Positions 25,476 through 35,243 of a stretch of 64,000 bases of DNA are shown piece after piece; position 1 is the first letter of the stretch; the number at the start of each line of letters is the position of its first letter. The notes beneath the pieces are model-generated. The model had not been told where the DNA came from. It did not search any database and saw nothing but the letters and a program-made list of their open reading frames with translations. The stretch comes from an uncultured Prevotella sp. (GTDB lineage Bacteria > Bacteroidota > Bacteroidia > Bacteroidales > Bacteroidaceae). The stretch spans positions 393,313 to 457,312 of the forward strand of contig CAJODL010000001.1 of NCBI GenBank assembly GCA_905233165.1, read 5' to 3'. The position numbers and the translations under genes were made by a program.

Positions 25476-26740
25476 TATCTAATCTTTAATGTTATAATAG
25501 TCAGTGCTGCCATGCCAATAGTGAGAATCCAGAAACGTACTGTTATCTTTGATTCCAGCCAGCATCCACGTGGCCAGTTTAAGAATACATGTATGTCGTC
25601 TGTAATCTGTCCTGGTTTGATGCGAAAGGCATCATGTATAGGAGCTCGTTTGAAAAGACGCCATTTCTTACCTTTTTTATTACCTACTTTTGCCAACTGA
25701 ACCTGAAGCATCACAGATATACTTTCGCAAAGGAAGACAAAGCAAAGAATAGGAATGAGTAACTCTTTGTGGATAATAATAGCTGTTACAGCAATAATAC
25801 CACCAATGGCGAGAGAACCTGTATCACCCATGAAAATCTGTGCTGGGTAGGCATTATACCAAAGAAAACCTACCAAAGCACCAGTAAAGGCACTGAGAAA
25901 TACCACCAACTCTTCACATTGTGGGATATACATTATGTTAAAGTAAGATGCGAAGCTAAGGTTACTGGAGAAGTATGCCAATATGCCTAAAGCAACACAA
26001 ACTATAGCAGAATTACCTGCGCACATTCCGTCCATACCATCGTTAAGGTTGCTGCCGTTGCTGACTGCCATCACAACAAAGGTGGTCAGGAATACGAAGA
26101 ATATCCAGCCAGCGGCACTGCGATGTTTACCAAGCCAGGAGAAAAAGACATCAGTGTAATTGAGGTTGTTGTTCTTGACAAAAGGTATAGTGGTGGTGGT
26201 GGATTTTACAGGACTGCTCTTGTGTATGACGACCTCTGTACCCTGCTTTTGGGTAGAGACGTTTTCACGAATGACAACATCTGGGGAAAGCCACAAGGTA
26301 AGGCCAACGATTAAGCCCAACAGTGCTTGCCCGACAAGTTTATAGATAGGTCTCAATCCATCCTTCGATATTTTCAGTTTTATATAATCGTCAGCAAATC
26401 CGATTACTCCCAACCATACAGTGGTAACCATCATAAGTATGAGGTAGATATTTCTCAATCTTCCGAAGAGCAAACATGGAATAATGGTAGCAATAATAAT
26501 AATAATACCACCCATAGTAGGTACTCCTTTCTTCTCAACTCCATATGGGTCGATGGAGCGGTCGCGCTGGGTCTCAGTACCACCATTGTTTCGCATCCAT
26601 TTGATGAAATATTCGCCAAACCAAATGGAAATAATCAGTGAAAGGATGAGTGCCAATATGGAACGGAATGATATGTAGCTCCACATTCCTGAACCAGGTA
26701 TGTTAAACTGCTCTAGAAATCGAAAGAAGTAATATAACAT
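25475..26740 (-). CDS. mraY: Phospho-MurNAc-pentapeptide translocase
   Basis: 421 residues, longer than the usual 360 because of a loop at about 150-200 (VVIRENVSTQKQG...STTTTIPF), common in Bacteroidetes. It makes lipid I in the inner membrane. Motifs: GVPTMGG, GFADDYIK with the Asp pair, NGSNLNDGMDGM and the C-terminal HDAFRIKPGQI. Between murE and murD. Confidence 0.97.
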   Translation of the reverse strand: MLYYFFRFLEQFNIPGSGMWSYISFRSILALILSLIISIWFGEYFIKWMRNNGGTETQRDRSIDPYGVEKKGVPTMGGIIIIIATIIPCLLFGRLRNIYLILMMVTTVWLGVIGFADDYIKLKISKDGLRPIYKLVGQALLGLIVGLTLWLSPDVVIRENVSTQKQGTEVVIHKSSPVKSTTTTIPFVKNNNLNYTDVFFSWLGKHRSAAGWIFFVFLTTFVVMAVSNGSNLNDGMDGMCAGNSAIVCVALGILAYFSSNLSFASYFNIMYIPQCEELVVFLSAFTGALVGFLWYNAYPAQIFMGDTGSLAIGGIIAVTAIIIHKELLIPILCFVFLCESISVMLQVQLAKVGNKKGKKWRLFKRAPIHDAFRIKPGQITDDIHVFLNWPRGCWLESKITVRFWILTIGMAALTIITLKIR

Positions 26741-26769
26741 TGCTGTCGTCTATTTTTCTTAGTTAAACT

Positions 26770-28245
26770 TTAATTAGCAAAAGCATTGCGTAATTCTTCC
26801 CTATCATCGAAATGATGTTTTACACCTTTTATTATTTGATAGTCCTCATGTCCTTTTCCTGCCACGAGTATCACATCTCCCTTGTGTGCCAACATTACAG
26901 AAGTTTTTATTGCCTCATGTCTATCAGCGATTACTACAACTTTTTTCATCTGCTGGGCATTAAGACCTGCCAGCATGTCATTGATTATATCTTGCGGTTC
27001 CTCGTTGCGGGGATTATCGGATGTGATGATTACGGTGTCGCTTTGCTTTACGGCCTCTTGTGCCATAAGTGGGCGTTTCCCCTTGTCGCGATTTCCACCG
27101 CAGCCACAAACAGTGATTATATGACCTTCTTGACCCTCCATAACTTCATGGATGGCTTTCAGGACATTCTCCAATGCATCTGGGGTATGAGCATAGTCAA
27201 CAAGTCCTGTAACACCTTTTTCAGAATGTATTGGCTCCAAACGCCCTGCAACACTTTTTAGGGTGCTTAAGGTAATGAGCACTTCTTCTGCCTCTTTGCC
27301 AAGCATACGAGCAGCACCATACACAGCGAGAAGATTTGAAACATTGAATTTTCCAATAAACTGAACACCTACCTCACGACTTTCGACACGGCTTTCACCG
27401 CTTTCCTCTATGCCAAGATACATGCCTTCGAAATGGCATTCAATGATACGAGCCATATAATCGGCCATACGTTGTGTAGAGTAAGTACGTACGGTAGCTT
27501 TTGTATTTTGGGTCATCACAAGACCATTCTTATCATCGAGGTTCGTGATGGCAAATGCTTTTTTGTTCAGGCCATCGAAGAAGGCTTTCTTTGCATCGCG
27601 ATAGTTTTCGAATGTTTTGTGATAATCAAGGTGGTCACGTGTTAGATTTGTAAAAATGCCGCCAGTAAACGTGAGTCCACCAATTCTTTTCTGAGCAATG
27701 GCATGGCTGGAGCACTCCATAAATGCATATTCGCACCCGACTGCAACCATCTTTGCAAGAAGTTGATTAAGTTCGATAGGGTCAGGAGTCGTATGCTCTG
27801 TTGGATATGCTTCGCCTTCGACATAATTGCAGACAGTAGAAAGCAATCCACATTTGTGTCCCATGCGACGGAACATATTGTAGAGTAGGGTGGCGATAGT
27901 CGTTTTACCATTAGTTCCTGTAACGCCTACCAACTTTAACTTTTGAGTTGGATTACCATAGAAGGTTGTAGCGATGATACCTGCGATATCTTCGGTATTA
28001 TTTACTTTTATATAAGTGACATTATCAACATAATTCGTCGCTTCCTCGCATACAATGGCAGATGCTCCAGATTCAATTGCTTTTGATATATATTGGTGAC
28101 CATCCACCTGGGTTCCTCGCATAGCAATGAAAAGGTGGCCGTCACTGATTCTTCTGGAATCAATGTTTACACCTGTGATGTTGATGTCAACGGAACCAAT
28201 AACCTCAATGGGATTTATTCCGGATATAATTTCCTGTAGTTTCAT
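26770..28245 (-). CDS. murE: UDP-MurNAc-tripeptide synthetase, meso-diaminopimelate type
   Basis: 491 residues. Adds the third stem residue. ATP loop [14 protein letters not shown]; substrate motif DNPRNEEP, where DNPR specifies meso-diaminopimelate. Residues about 280-292 read [11 protein letters not shown], encoded by three near-identical 9-base units (CACGACTTT, CACGGCTTT, CACCGCTTT on the plus strand, 27375-27404) just before the conserved [12 protein letters not shown]; this looks like a small repeat expansion. It overlaps ftsI by four bases. Confidence 0.96.
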   Translation of the reverse strand: MKLQEIISGINPIEVIGSVDINITGVNIDSRRISDGHLFIAMRGTQVDGHQYISKAIESGASAIVCEEATNYVDNVTYIKVNNTEDIAGIIATTFYGNPTQKLKLVGVTGTNGKTTIATLLYNMFRRMGHKCGLLSTVCNYVEGEAYPTEHTTPDPIELNQLLAKMVAVGCEYAFMECSSHAIAQKRIGGLTFTGGIFTNLTRDHLDYHKTFENYRDAKKAFFDGLNKKAFAITNLDDKNGLVMTQNTKATVRTYSTQRMADYMARIIECHFEGMYLGIEESGESRVESREVGVQFIGKFNVSNLLAVYGAARMLGKEAEEVLITLSTLKSVAGRLEPIHSEKGVTGLVDYAHTPDALENVLKAIHEVMEGQEGHIITVCGCGGNRDKGKRPLMAQEAVKQSDTVIITSDNPRNEEPQDIINDMLAGLNAQQMKKVVVIADRHEAIKTSVMLAHKGDVILVAGKGHEDYQIIKGVKHHFDDREELRNAFAN

Positions 28246-30377
28246 CCTAACTCAAGTATTATTTTTTCACCTTTAGTTATAACGCTACCAGCACTCTTGC
28301 TTTGATGGCGTACTTTTCCTTTGCCTTTCAGAATAACCTTCACTCCTCTGCTTTCAGCTTGATAGACAGCATCACGTGCTCCCATGCCTATTAGGTTCGG
28401 CATTGCATTTTTTATGCCACCATTGGTTTGTTCCTTGCTCCTCTGCTCTGTCTTGTTTGCAAGTGCGAGCAATTCTTGGTGCGAAAGAATCTTGTGAGGT
28501 TTGGACTTCGCATTTGGAGTATTGGAAGATGTATGTGAGAGATCAAGTTTCGTATAGATGTTTTTTGCCATTATGCCTTCGGAAATATCGTGGAATACTT
28601 GTCCAGACATAAGACCTCCAGATGCAGGCAGGCCTGCTTTTTGAATACATACAATGCAGGAGTATTTCGGTTTTATTCTCTCTTTTGTTTGTGGATCTAT
28701 GCCAGAAGGGAAATATCCGCAGAAAGACAGTAGGTAATGGGTCGTTCCATTTTTATATCCACCATTGCTAGCTTTCTGTGCGGTACCAGTTTTACCAGAA
28801 ACACCAAAGTTTTTCGAACCTGCACGTTTTCCTAAGCCGATGTCAACAACCTGATAAAGTATAGTTTGGATTTCGCGGAGAGCTTTTTCGTTTTTATAGA
28901 TTTTTTCTTTAAGCACTTGAACAGGAAATTCTTTAATCACCTCACCATTGTGCTCTACCCGTTTTATAAAACGGGGACGAACAAGTTTTCCGTCATTAGC
29001 AATAGCATTATAGAATGTAACTACAGAAATTGGTGGAACATTGGTTTCGTATCCTATGCTCATCCAAGGAAGGGCTGTGTTACTCCAGTTTGTATATTGT
29101 CCCCTATCATTTTTCTTAGGCATACGAACACGAGGAGGCATATATTCGGAGAATCCTAAATGTAGATTTTCTGCTATACCTACACGATGTAATCCTTTTA
29201 CAAATTCTTCTGGGTGGTTATGGTAATATTTATCAATTAGTGCGCTGACACCAATGTTGGAACTAACTTGTAAGGCTTTAGGTACACTGATGACACCGTA
29301 TCCACCCCTATGCCAGTTGTGGTCTCGCATCTTGGCACCATACATGTCTTTGATTCCGCAGCCAGTATTTATTGTCATAGAAGTGTCAATCTTTCCATCA
29401 TCGAGAGCAACCAAGAAACTAGCTGTCTTAAAAACGGAGCCTGGTTCAAGCCAGTCGGCAATAGCGTGATTTCTGCCCTCAAAATATTCTCCTGTGTTAG
29501 GGTCAAGGTCCATATTTACCATAGCTTTGATATCACCGGTCTCAACCTCCATAACGATTGCTACACCGGTATATGCACCATCCTTCTTTAACTCTTTGAT
29601 AAGTGCTCGTTCAGCGAGATCTTGTATGCCAACGTCAATGGTTGTTATAACATCACATCCGTCAACAGCTGCAGAATCAAGTATGTCAACCCATCCGTTG
29701 AGTACCTTTCTGCGATGTTTGTATCCAGAATGCCCCTTGAGGAATGAATCGCAGGCGAGTTCCAAGCCAGAAAAGGCTATACCTTTTTCCTTGTATGTAT
29801 CACCGATAACGCTTTGTGCGAGTGAACCATATGGACGATTGCGGACAGGGAATTTCTCTTCAGCAAAACCACCGATGTTCTTTCTAAGATTGAAAAGAGG
29901 AAGTTTTTTTACCTTTTGATATGTGGTATAGTCTATACGACGTTTGACAATACGCCAATAGCGGCTATTTTTATCGTAGCCCTGTTTTAAATATTCCTTG
30001 AATTCCTCAGCAGTCTTTTCTGGAAAAAGTTTGTTAAGGCCTATGCAAAGTTGATCGAGTTTTTGTGTGCTATTGCCTAAAGAATCGTACCACAGAGTAT
30101 CTGCTTTACTTTCCTTTAGGGCTCTAAAGTCCATGAATATTTTGTATTCTGGAATATTACATGCCAGCTGTTGACCATCGCATGCTAGGATATTGCCGCG
30201 TACAGGGTCTACAGGAATACTGTCATATTTTAGGATAGAACTTACTTCAAGCCAATAATCTCTCTCTGCTGTCATGATGTAGAAGCCTTTGGCCAAAACA
30301 GCAAAGGCTACAAACGCAAGTATTACTGCAATACCTGTATAGCGTAGGAGGGGAATATTTGAATTAAAGTTCTTCAC
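28242..30377 (-). CDS. ftsI: Septal transpeptidase FtsI (PBP3) with PASTA domain
   Basis: 711 residues. Class B penicillin-binding protein that cross-links septal peptidoglycan. One N-terminal membrane segment ([20 protein letters not shown]). Active-site motifs: SxxK in [10 protein letters not shown], SxN in SSNIG, KTG in SGKTGTAQK. The last 65 residues ([17 protein letters not shown], then GKGKVRHQS) form one PASTA domain. It overlaps ftsL (14 bases) and murE (4 bases). Confidence 0.96.
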   Translation of the reverse strand: MKNFNSNIPLLRYTGIAVILAFVAFAVLAKGFYIMTAERDYWLEVSSILKYDSIPVDPVRGNILACDGQQLACNIPEYKIFMDFRALKESKADTLWYDSLGNSTQKLDQLCIGLNKLFPEKTAEEFKEYLKQGYDKNSRYWRIVKRRIDYTTYQKVKKLPLFNLRKNIGGFAEEKFPVRNRPYGSLAQSVIGDTYKEKGIAFSGLELACDSFLKGHSGYKHRRKVLNGWVDILDSAAVDGCDVITTIDVGIQDLAERALIKELKKDGAYTGVAIVMEVETGDIKAMVNMDLDPNTGEYFEGRNHAIADWLEPGSVFKTASFLVALDDGKIDTSMTINTGCGIKDMYGAKMRDHNWHRGGYGVISVPKALQVSSNIGVSALIDKYYHNHPEEFVKGLHRVGIAENLHLGFSEYMPPRVRMPKKNDRGQYTNWSNTALPWMSIGYETNVPPISVVTFYNAIANDGKLVRPRFIKRVEHNGEVIKEFPVQVLKEKIYKNEKALREIQTILYQVVDIGLGKRAGSKNFGVSGKTGTAQKASNGGYKNGTTHYLLSFCGYFPSGIDPQTKERIKPKYSCIVCIQKAGLPASGGLMSGQVFHDISEGIMAKNIYTKLDLSHTSSNTPNAKSKPHKILSHQELLALANKTEQRSKEQTNGGIKNAMPNLIGMGARDAVYQAESRGVKVILKGKGKVRHQSKSAGSVITKGEKIILELG

Positions 30378-30816
30378 TATTTACTTTTATTAAATAAGGT
30401 GGCTGACTACTTGTCTTCAATGTGCTATCACCACTTTCATATAGACGTTTCAAAACATTGCTTTCACGACTTTTTTCTGTAAGAATGCTACTGCAAACAA
30501 TAGCTTTATTGTGGGCTTCAACAATTCGAGCCTCTAAACGATCGAGTTCCACGAGTTTTTTCTGACACATATATCGACAGCTTATGTGTAGAATGAGAAG
30601 AGCGCAAATGAGCAGCATTAATTTCATCTGCCTTTGTGCAAAACGTGCTATGATTACTCCTCCCAAAGTACGAGAAATAGAAAAACGTGAAGAAGGTTCC
30701 TGCTCCTCCTTTGCCTCCTTCTTTATAACATCCTCAATAGTCTTATTACCAAGTATGTTTCCTGTATCATTTTGGGCTAAATCGTTGTCGATTCTGATGT
30801 CAAGCTCGTCACTCAT
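30364..30816 (-). CDS. ftsL: FtsL-like divisome protein
   Basis: 150 residues: cytoplasmic Glu/Lys-rich start, one membrane segment (MKLMLLICALLILHISCRY), then a short coiled coil (VELDRLEARIVEAHNKA). Identified mainly by topology and its place between rsmH and ftsI, which is where ftsL sits; the sequence itself is poorly conserved. Six bases separate it from rsmH. Confidence 0.85.
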   Translation of the reverse strand: MSDELDIRIDNDLAQNDTGNILGNKTIEDVIKKEAKEEQEPSSRFSISRTLGGVIIARFAQRQMKLMLLICALLILHISCRYMCQKKLVELDRLEARIVEAHNKAIVCSSILTEKSRESNVLKRLYESGDSTLKTSSQPPYLIKVNSEEL

Positions 30817-30822
30817 TTTTAT

Positions 30823-31722
30823 TTATTGTTTAATACCTATTCTCAATTTTGCACTCCTACTACGTGGATTATTTTCAATTTCCTCGTTACTCGGAGTTAT
30901 CACCTTGTTCGAAATGGGTTTAAGGGGCGTATTGATTTTTCCGTACATGTCTTCAATAACTTTGCCCTCTATGTTGCCCTTCTTAATAATGTTTTTTACC
31001 ATTCTGTCCTCAAGACTATGGTATGTTATAATGCTCAACCGTCCATTTGGGTTTAATAGTTGTGTTGCGTCGGTAAGCATTTCCTTCAAGGCCGCCATTT
31101 CTTGGTTGACTTCTATACGAAGGGCTTGGAACAGCCTAGCCAAATCTTTCTTGTCTTTTATATTTGTGGCGCAAACCAAGTCCATCGTTGTCTTAATCTC
31201 CTTCTCTTTACGCACTTTTGATATTGATGAGGCTATCTTACGGGAATTCTTAAATTCTCCATAGATGTACAATATGTTGGCAAGTCTCTCCTCTTCGTAC
31301 TTGTTTACGACTTCTGCTGCTGTTATACCCGCTCGTTTATTCATACGCATATCCAGAGGAGCGTCGAAGCGAAAAGAGAATCCTCTAGTTTCATCATCAA
31401 AATGATGACTGGAAACTCCTAAGTCAGCAAGGAGACCATCAATCTTTTTTACCCCATAGTAACGCATCCAATTTCTTAAATAACGAAAATTGCTTCGTAT
31501 AAAGGTGAAATTGTTCAATGGAGAAGTTTCAGCAACCTCATACCAATTTCTTTCTGCATCTTCATCCTGATCGAAAGAATACAGATGACCTGTTCCATTT
31601 AGTCTTTTTAATATTTCTCTGCTATGTCCACCTCCGCCGAGGGTGACGTCCACATATGTGCCGTTGGGTCTTATGTCAAGTCCATCTATGCTTTCTGTGA
31701 GTAAGACTGGAATGTGATACAT
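30823..31722 (-). CDS. rsmH: 16S rRNA (cytosine-N4) methyltransferase RsmH
   Basis: 299 residues. Methylates C1402 of 16S rRNA using S-adenosylmethionine. SAM loop DVTLGGGGHSREIL (about 26-39), LLADLGVSSHHFD and the end RSRSAKLRIG, with YHSLEDRMVKN near residue 235. Second gene of the dcw cluster, 12 bases after mraZ. Confidence 0.96.
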   Translation of the reverse strand: MYHIPVLLTESIDGLDIRPNGTYVDVTLGGGGHSREILKRLNGTGHLYSFDQDEDAERNWYEVAETSPLNNFTFIRSNFRYLRNWMRYYGVKKIDGLLADLGVSSHHFDDETRGFSFRFDAPLDMRMNKRAGITAAEVVNKYEEERLANILYIYGEFKNSRKIASSISKVRKEKEIKTTMDLVCATNIKDKKDLARLFQALRIEVNQEMAALKEMLTDATQLLNPNGRLSIITYHSLEDRMVKNIIKKGNIEGKVIEDMYGKINTPLKPISNKVITPSNEEIENNPRSRSAKLRIGIKQ

Positions 31723-31734
31723 AGGGCACGTGTT

Positions 31735-32193
31735 TTATTCGCTTGTATTTTCTTTTCCTCCTAACAATGCTTCCAATGCATTACTGAAATCTGCAGGATT
31801 CATGAAGGTTGAGTCCTCATCCCCTGACCATATTTCGATTGTGTCTCCGACCCCAATAAATCGTACGGTTTGTTTAATTCCTGCCATAGATTGGACTTTC
31901 TGCGACAATAGAAATCTGCCGTTGCTATCAAGGGTTATGAGTTCCACGTCACTGACAAATTGTCTAAAAATCTGTTGTTCCTGCTTGTTCCAACGATTTA
32001 ACTTTCTACGCATGAAATCTTCCTGCTCTATCCAAACACTATCAGGGTAGAGAATTAGGCATTTTTCATGAACATCTTTTCTTAAAACAAGATGCTCAAC
32101 ACCTTCTTGCTGCAGCACTTTTCTGAATGTTGCTGGCAAAAAGACGCGGCCTTTGGAATCTGTCCGAGCTTCTATGTTACCTAAAAAACGCAT
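31735..32193 (-). CDS. mraZ: Transcriptional regulator MraZ
   Basis: 152 residues with two SpoVT/AbrB-like halves (DSKGRVFLPATFRKVL and DSNGRFLLSQKV). MraZ forms rings that bind tandem TGGG-type boxes and regulate the dcw operon. First gene of the cluster; three 10-bp box-like repeats lie directly upstream (32242-32271). Confidence 0.95.
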   Translation of the reverse strand: MRFLGNIEARTDSKGRVFLPATFRKVLQQEGVEHLVLRKDVHEKCLILYPDSVWIEQEDFMRRKLNRWNKQEQQIFRQFVSDVELITLDSNGRFLLSQKVQSMAGIKQTVRFIGVGDTIEIWSGDEDSTFMNPADFSNALEALLGGKENTSE

Positions 32194-32223
32194 GCGCGAA
32201 TCTTCAATTTAAATATTCGTTTG

Positions 32224-32231
32224 CAAAGTTA
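32224..32231 (-). promoter_or_regulatory. -7 element of the dcw operon
   Basis: TAACTTTG on the minus strand, 30 bases before the mraZ ATG. No TTTG is found at the usual -33 distance; the MraZ box repeats occupy that place. Confidence 0.55.
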
Positions 32232-32241
32232 TAAAAAAAAT

Positions 32242-32271
32242 CCCCACTTTGCCCCACTTTGCTCCACTTTT
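32242..32271 (-). promoter_or_regulatory. Candidate MraZ operator, three 10-bp boxes
   Basis: On the minus strand AAGTGGAGCA, AAGTGGGGCA, AAGTGGGGAT follow one another at exactly 10 bases. MraZ is known to bind repeated TGGG boxes at such spacing. They lie just upstream of the -7 element, where the -33 box would be, so binding should repress. Confidence 0.75.
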
Positions 32272-32336
32272 CATTAAAAACCTTCTTTTTTAATAAAGTT
32301 TAACTAAAATAGAGCGATTATTTCGTTTAAAAGAAG

Positions 32337-32344
32337 TATTTTTG
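32337..32344 (+). promoter_or_regulatory. -7 element of gpmI
   Basis: TATTTTTG, 37 bases before the gpmI ATG, fits TAnnTTTG; the -33 element is not clear. Confidence 0.5.
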
Positions 32345-32381
32345 TACGTTGAATGTGGAATAAAATTAATTTTAAGAAAAT

Positions 32382-33902
32382 ATGGCAAAAAAAGCGCTTT
32401 TAATGATCCTCGATGGATGGGGAATTGGAAAACATGGTAAAGGTGATGTTATATATAACACACCAACACCTTATTTGGACTACCTTAATGCAATTAGCAG
32501 TCACTCTCAACTTCAGGCTTCTGGCGAAGATGTAGGTTTGCCTGATGGACAAATGGGAAATTCTGAAGTCGGTCATCTAAACATAGGTGCTGGACGTGTT
32601 GTTTATCAGGATCTTGTAAAAATCAATCGTGCATGCGCAGATGGTTCTATTAGCACGAATCCACAGGTAAAAGAAGCATATGAATATGCAAAATCTACAG
32701 GAAAAAAACTTCATCTTATGGGGTTGTGCTCCGATGGAGGCGTTCACTCTTCTTTAGAACATCTGTTCAAGTTGATAGAGGTAGGAAAAGAATATGGGTT
32801 GTCACAACAGCTTTTCGTCCATTGTTTTATGGATGGTCGTGATACGGACCCTAAAAGTGGAAAGGGCTTTATTGAACAGGTGAGCGAAAAGTGTAAGACG
32901 AATGATGCCAATATTGCAAGTATCGTAGGAAGATTTTATGCGATGGATCGTGATAAACGATGGGAACGTGTAAAAGAAGCATATAACCTACTAACTGCTG
33001 GAACAGGAAAAGCTGCTACTGATATGGTAAAAGCTATGGAAGAGTCTTATGCAGAAGGAGTAACGGATGAATTTATTAAACCAATTGTCAATGCATCTGT
33101 AAACGGTAAAATAGAAGAGGGGGATGTGGTTATTTTCATCAACTTCCGCAATGATCGTGCTAAAGAGTTGACAATGGTTCTGACACAAAATGATATGTCG
33201 GAACAAGGAATGACTACAATTCCAAATCTCAAATATTACTGCATGACTCCATATGATGCATCATTTACTGGAGTAGGCATATTATTCCCCAAAGAGAATG
33301 TAGAAAATACTCTTGGAGAATATCTTTCTCAGTGTGGTAAGAAACAACTCCATACAGCAGAAACAGAGAAGTACGCGCATGTTACATTCTTTTTTAATGG
33401 TGGTCGTGAGGCTCCATTTGAAAATGAAGACCGCGTTTTGGTTGCTTCACCAAAAGTGGCTACTTATGATTTGAAGCCAGAGATGTCAGCATATGAAGTA
33501 AAAGATAAGTTGGTGGAGAATATCAAAAAAGATATTTATGATTTCATTGTTGTGAATTTTGCAAATGGTGATATGGTTGGTCATACAGGAGTTTACAATG
33601 CAATAGCAAAAGCTGTACATGCAGTAGATAATTGTGTGCATGACGTTATTGAAACAGCAAAATCTGTTGGCTATGAGGCAATTATAATTGCTGACCATGG
33701 TAATGCCGATAATGCGATAAATCCTGATGGCTCTCCAAATACAGCACACTCATTGAATCCAGTACCATGTATTTATGTAACTGATAATAATAGTGCTACC
33801 ATAAAGGACGGTCGTCTTGCTGACGTTGCTCCAACAATTCTCCATATAATGGGCCTGGAACAGCCATCAGACATGACAGGAGAGAATCTTATAATAGATT
33901 AA
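32382..33902 (+). CDS. gpmI: Phosphoglycerate mutase, cofactor-independent
   Basis: 506 residues, the normal size. Interconverts 3- and 2-phosphoglycerate in glycolysis. The metal/phosphoserine region [17 protein letters not shown] carries the catalytic Ser, and the alkaline-phosphatase-type end DHGNADNAI and [10 protein letters not shown] carries the other metal ligands. Divergent from mraZ; ung follows 5 bases later. Confidence 0.97.
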   Translation: MAKKALLMILDGWGIGKHGKGDVIYNTPTPYLDYLNAISSHSQLQASGEDVGLPDGQMGNSEVGHLNIGAGRVVYQDLVKINRACADGSISTNPQVKEAYEYAKSTGKKLHLMGLCSDGGVHSSLEHLFKLIEVGKEYGLSQQLFVHCFMDGRDTDPKSGKGFIEQVSEKCKTNDANIASIVGRFYAMDRDKRWERVKEAYNLLTAGTGKAATDMVKAMEESYAEGVTDEFIKPIVNASVNGKIEEGDVVIFINFRNDRAKELTMVLTQNDMSEQGMTTIPNLKYYCMTPYDASFTGVGILFPKENVENTLGEYLSQCGKKQLHTAETEKYAHVTFFFNGGREAPFENEDRVLVASPKVATYDLKPEMSAYEVKDKLVENIKKDIYDFIVVNFANGDMVGHTGVYNAIAKAVHAVDNCVHDVIETAKSVGYEAIIIADHGNADNAINPDGSPNTAHSLNPVPCIYVTDNNSATIKDGRLADVAPTILHIMGLEQPSDMTGENLIID

Positions 33903-33907
33903 ATAGG

Positions 33908-34603
33908 GTGAAAGTTTCTATAGAACCTTCGTGGTTAGAAGTACTACAGAGTGAGTTTGATAAAGAGTATTTTATCAAACTCACTCATTTCGTTAAGGAC
34001 GAATATTCTAACAATGTGTGCTATCCTCCAGGTGGAGAAATATTCAATGCTTTTAATTTGTGCCCATTACCGAATGTTAAGGTCGTAATATTGGGTCAGG
34101 ATCCATATCATGGTCCTGGACAGGCAGAAGGCCTGTGCTTTTCTGTAAAAGAGGGTGTTACTTTACCGCCATCCTTAGTGAATATATTTAAAGAGGTAAA
34201 AGATGATGTTGGGGCCGTTCCAGAGATAATCTCCGATAAAATGGGGAAGAAAATGTATAATGGAAGCCTTCGAAGGTGGGCAAAACAGGGAGTTTTGTTA
34301 CTAAACACAACATTAACTGTACGTGAGCATATGCCATTATCTCATCATAATCAGGGGTGGGAGAAATTTACAGATGTTGTTATAAAAAAAGTTTCAGAAA
34401 AGCAAGACCATGTTGTGTTTTTGCTATGGGGAGGGCCTGCTCGTAATAAAAAGAAACTGATAGATGCCAATAAACATCTAGTGCTAGAAAGTGTTCATCC
34501 ATCTCCTTTGTCAGCAAATAGAGGTGGATGGTTTGGTAATCATCATTTCAGTTTGTGTAATCGTTGGTTACAACAACAGGGAGTGCAACCTATTGAGTGG
34601 TAA
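33908..34603 (+). CDS. ung: Uracil-DNA glycosylase, family 1
   Basis: 231 residues from a GTG start (33908). Removes uracil from DNA. Motifs GQDPYHGPGQAEGLCFSV (catalytic Asp) and HPSPLSANRGGWFGNHHF (catalytic His and DNA-intercalating loop) are intact. Its 3' end overlaps the convergent DUF3109 gene by 14 bases. Confidence 0.96.
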   Translation: MKVSIEPSWLEVLQSEFDKEYFIKLTHFVKDEYSNNVCYPPGGEIFNAFNLCPLPNVKVVILGQDPYHGPGQAEGLCFSVKEGVTLPPSLVNIFKEVKDDVGAVPEIISDKMGKKMYNGSLRRWAKQGVLLLNTTLTVREHMPLSHHNQGWEKFTDVVIKKVSEKQDHVVFLLWGGPARNKKKLIDANKHLVLESVHPSPLSANRGGWFGNHHFSLCNRWLQQQGVQPIEW

Positions 34604-35213
34604 GTTCTTTCGCTGCTGTGCATAAGGCTTCGTACCATTCTTGACCAAAACGTCTAATCAAAGGTCCTTTTAAGAATTTGTATAAAGGTAAGGATAATTC
34701 CTTGCCCTTCTTTACTGCATCCTTACATACTTCCCATCTATGGTAAACTAGTGCAGTCATACCATTACTTAATTTTGATTCTCTGATGGGATAAAGGGCG
34801 CATGAAATAGGTTTGGGCCAATTTATTAGCTTTTTTCTGTATGCTCTTTCATAGGCGCATAAGCAGCAATTTTTAACGATGTTATCGTTGTTTTCTGTGT
34901 CAGGCTCGTTTAGAAGTATGTCTTCATAGCACGTGAAAACACAATTTTTTCCATTAACAATAGAGGTTACAAGGTCTCCATCTTTATCTGTGTATGCGAC
35001 TCCTTGTGATGCAATGACTAGTTGTGCTTCAATAGACAAGTCTTTCTTTATGGCTTCAAGATTATCCTCTAATAGGGCCAATTCTTCGAATGTAATAGGT
35101 GCTCCAGCATCACCTTCAATACAGCAAATACCTTTACATTTAGAAAGATCACAGCAGAAATTCTCAGTGAGAATTTCTGCTGATACAAGCACATTATCTA
35201 TCTGGATAATCAT
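34590..35213 (-). CDS. DUF3109 family Cys-rich protein
   Basis: 207 residues, cytosolic. Many cysteines in clusters (CCDLSKCKGICC, CVFTCYED, NCCLCAYERAYR, and PISCALYP) suggest a metal or Fe-S site, similar to YkgJ/FliB-type zinc or iron clusters. The family is common in Bacteroidetes without a known function. It starts 30 bases after gyrB and is probably in the same transcript. Confidence 0.85.
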   Translation of the reverse strand: MIIQIDNVLVSAEILTENFCCDLSKCKGICCIEGDAGAPITFEELALLEDNLEAIKKDLSIEAQLVIASQGVAYTDKDGDLVTSIVNGKNCVFTCYEDILLNEPDTENNDNIVKNCCLCAYERAYRKKLINWPKPISCALYPIRESKLSNGMTALVYHRWEVCKDAVKKGKELSLPLYKFLKGPLIRRFGQEWYEALCTAAKELTTQ

Positions 35214-35243
35214 TTCTTTTTACATCGCCTATACCAAAAATGC

